DNA of 64,000 nucleotides from Silvania confinis. GTDB taxonomy: Bacteria > Pseudomonadota > Gammaproteobacteria > Enterobacterales > Enterobacteriaceae. Shown here one piece after another: positions 62,427 through 64,000 of this stretch (position 1 is its first letter; every line of letters starts with the position of its first letter). A program made the position numbers and the translations under genes. The DNA is taken from contig NZ_JAMGZJ010000077.1 in NCBI RefSeq assembly GCF_025564085.1, positions 496,001 to 560,000 of the forward strand, given 5' to 3'. The notes beneath the pieces are model-generated. The model did no database searches. It worked only from the letters and a program-made list of their open reading frames with translations, and was not told the DNA's origin.

Positions 62427-63512
62427 TTACCAGCGTGGAAGAGGGCTCGTCACATCCGCATTCTGCGCGCGCTGGCGCAGGAAGTGATCCATCAGCACGA
62501 TCGCCAGCATCGCTTCGGCGATCGGTACGGCGCGGATCCCGACGCACGGATCGTGACGTCCTTTGGTGATCATCTCAACTTCTTCGCCATCGCGGTTAAG
62601 GGTATGCCCCGGCACGGTAATACTGGAGGTCGGTTTCAGCGCAATGTTGGTCACAATTTGCTGACCGCTGCTGATCCCGCCAAGCACGCCGCCCGCGTGA
62701 TTGCTCTGGAAGCCCTGTTTGGTGATTTCATCACGGTTTTGGCTGCCACGCAGCGCCACCACGCCAAAACCGTCGCCAATTTCCACGCCTTTGACGGCGT
62801 TGATGCTCATCATTGCATGGGCGATATCGGCGTCGAGGCGGTCAAAGACCGGCTCGCCCCAGCCCGGCGGTACGCCGTCGGCCACCACCGTCACTTTGGC
62901 ACCGATGGAGTCGCCCTCTTTCTTCAGGCCACGCATCAGTTCATCCAGCGCTTCCAGCTTTGAGGCATCGGCGCAGAAGAACGGGTTCTGTTCGACTTGA
63001 TCCCAGTCTTCGATCGCCAGCGGAATATCGCCCATCTGGGTCAGGCAGCCGCGAATGTTGATGCCGAATTTCTGCGCCAGATATTTTTTGGCAATGGCAC
63101 CTGCGGCGACGCGCATGGCCGTTTCGCGGGCAGAAGAACGTCCGCCGCCGCGATAGTCGCGAAAACCGTATTTTTGTTCATAGGTATAATCGGCGTGTCC
63201 CGGACGGAATACGTCTTTGATGGCGCCGTAATCCTGGGAGCGCTGATCGGTGTTCTCAATCAGCAAGCCAATGCTGGTGCCAGTGGTGCGGCCTTCAAAG
63301 ACGCCTGACAGGATTTTGACCTGATCCGGCTCGCGGCGCTGGGTGGTATAGCGCGACGTGCCTGGACGACGTCTGTCGAGATCGTGCTGTAAGTCAGCTT
63401 CGGTCAGTTCAATGCCTGGCGGCACGCCATCAACGATGCAGCCCAGCGCCAGCCCGTGCGACTCACCAAACGTCGTTACACGGAATAATTGTCCAATACT
63501 GTTTCCTGCCAT
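62427..63512 (-). CDS. aroC: Chorismate synthase AroC
   Basis: Last step of the shikimate pathway, making chorismate with reduced FMN. 361 residues, the E. coli length. Family signatures are [19 protein letters not shown] (about 16-34), [18 protein letters not shown] (about 122-139) and [17 protein letters not shown] (about 321-337). The ATG at 63512 follows GGAG by five bases. A GTG one codon upstream is less well placed. It is co-transcribed with prmB and mepA. Confidence 0.98.
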   Translation of the reverse strand: MAGNSIGQLFRVTTFGESHGLALGCIVDGVPPGIELTEADLQHDLDRRRPGTSRYTTQRREPDQVKILSGVFEGRTTGTSIGLLIENTDQRSQDYGAIKDVFRPGHADYTYEQKYGFRDYRGGGRSSARETAMRVAAGAIAKKYLAQKFGINIRGCLTQMGDIPLAIEDWDQVEQNPFFCADASKLEALDELMRGLKKEGDSIGAKVTVVADGVPPGWGEPVFDRLDADIAHAMMSINAVKGVEIGDGFGVVALRGSQNRDEITKQGFQSNHAGGVLGGISSGQQIVTNIALKPTSSITVPGHTLNRDGEEVEMITKGRHDPCVGIRAVPIAEAMLAIVLMDHFLRQRAQNADVTSPLPRW

Positions 63513-63551
63513 CACGGCTCCGTTTTCGTTGTTCTGTGTTTGAGCAATGTG

Positions 63552-63571
63552 AAACGGGCCGAAGCCCGTTT
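63552..63571 (-). other. Hairpin with UUCG tetraloop between prmB and aroC
   Basis: Minus strand AAACGGGC, TTCG, GCCCGTTT: an eight-pair stem closed by the very stable C(UUCG)G tetraloop, two bases after the prmB stop. Only TTT follows the stem, so it is a weak terminator or a 3' end stabiliser. Confidence 0.65.
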
Positions 63572-63573
63572 GA

Positions 63574-64000
63574 TTAATCTTTGTAGATGCTGAAGTGTTC
63601 GCGCGCGTCGAGCAGCTGCGCTTTGGTCAGCATGAAGACGCCGTCGCCACCGTTGTCGAACTCGAGCCAGGTGAACGGAACATCCGGATATTGCTCCATC
63701 AGATGTACCATGCTGTTTCCGACTTCACAAATCAGAATACCGTTATCGGTCAGATAATCCGGGGCGCAGGCCAGGATGCGGCGGGTCAGCTTCAGGCCGT
63801 CGGTTCCAGACGCCAGGCCGAGCTCTGGCTCGTGGCGATATTCGTTTGGCAGGTCGGACATATCTTCTGCATCAACGTACGGCGGATTGGTGACGATCAG
63901 GTCGTACTGCACTTTTGGCAGCTCGCGGAACAGATCCGAGCGGATCGGCGTCACCTGATGGATCAGGCCGTGCTCTTCAATGTTGTGTTCGGTAACTGCC
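63574..64000 (-). CDS. prmB: 50S ribosomal protein L3 N5-glutamine methyltransferase PrmB (partial, N-terminus outside window)
   Basis: Methylates a glutamine of ribosomal protein L3. The C-terminal 141 residues are visible, ending REHFSIYKD. The catalytic NPPY motif of this methyltransferase family is in [14 protein letters not shown]. The segment [16 protein letters not shown] that positions the substrate glutamine follows. About half of the 310-residue family length is outside the window. It lies upstream of aroC, as in E. coli. Confidence 0.96.
   Translation of the reverse strand, partial: AVTEHNIEEHGLIHQVTPIRSDLFRELPKVQYDLIVTNPPYVDAEDMSDLPNEYRHEPELGLASGTDGLKLTRRILACAPDYLTDNGILICEVGNSMVHLMEQYPDVPFTWLEFDNGGDGVFMLTKAQLLDAREHFSIYKD

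Noticed and set aside
62425-62547. Upstream extension of the mepA frame into aroC
   Set aside because: The signal peptide begins at the ATG at 62424, exactly where E. coli MepA starts; the extension is aroC coding sequence in another frame.

Overview
The window is a stretch of core chromosome from a member of the Enterobacteriaceae. Gene order and protein sequences follow the E. coli K-12 region from menE to prmB almost gene for gene. The window differs from K-12 in having a CheV gene between rbn and nuoN, no yfcC between pta and yfcD, and a GNAT acetyltransferase between yfcH and hisP. With the G+C-rich coding sequence and the dispersed GC-rich palindromes, this suggests an Enterobacter-like relative (Enterobacter, Leclercia, Lelliottia, Citrobacter or similar) and not E. 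coli itself. The genus call is an inference. I see no prophage, integrase, transposase, CRISPR array, tRNA or rRNA.

Layout. 1-6709: menaquinone operon menF-menD-menH-menB-menC-menE on the minus strand; menE is cut by the window edge. 6815-9704: elaB and elaA (minus), rbn and cheV (plus), with a sigma-28 type promoter directly after rbn. 9719-9851: a dense cluster of REP, palindromic repeat and terminators. 9860-24803: the complete 13-gene nuo operon for respiratory complex I (nuoA to nuoN, nuoC and nuoD fused), minus strand. 24804-27318: lrhA flanked by long AT-rich intergenic regions. 27319-32916: alaA, yfbR, yfbS, hxpA/yfbT, yfbU, yfbV. 33253-36673: ackA-pta. 36731-41250: yfcD, yfcE, yfcF, yfcG, folX, yfcH and the GNAT gene. 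41299-45367: histidine and lysine/arginine/ornithine ABC transporter (hisP, hisM, hisQ, hisJ, argT) with a sigma-54 type promoter before argT. 45662-49261: ubiX, purF, cvpA, dedD, with a PurR box before cvpA. 49251-55374: folC, accD, dedA, truA, usg, pdxB. 55489-63512: flk, fabB (with a FabR operator inside its promoter), mnmC, yfcL, epmC, yfcA, mepA, aroC. 63574-64000: the C-terminal part of prmB.

Functionally the window joins anaerobic and aerobic respiration (menaquinone plus complex I), the acetate node (ackA-pta) and anabolic genes (aroC, pdxB, purF, folC, accD, fabB). It also holds three genes linked to motility: cheV, lrhA and flk. All genes look intact; I found no frameshifts. The most informative non-coding signals are the sigma-28 promoter for cheV, the sigma-54 promoter with a perfect palindrome for argT, the PurR and FabR operators, the hisJ-hisQ hairpin, and a repeat that supplies the stop codon of the GNAT gene. 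I do not see a new multi-gene system here.
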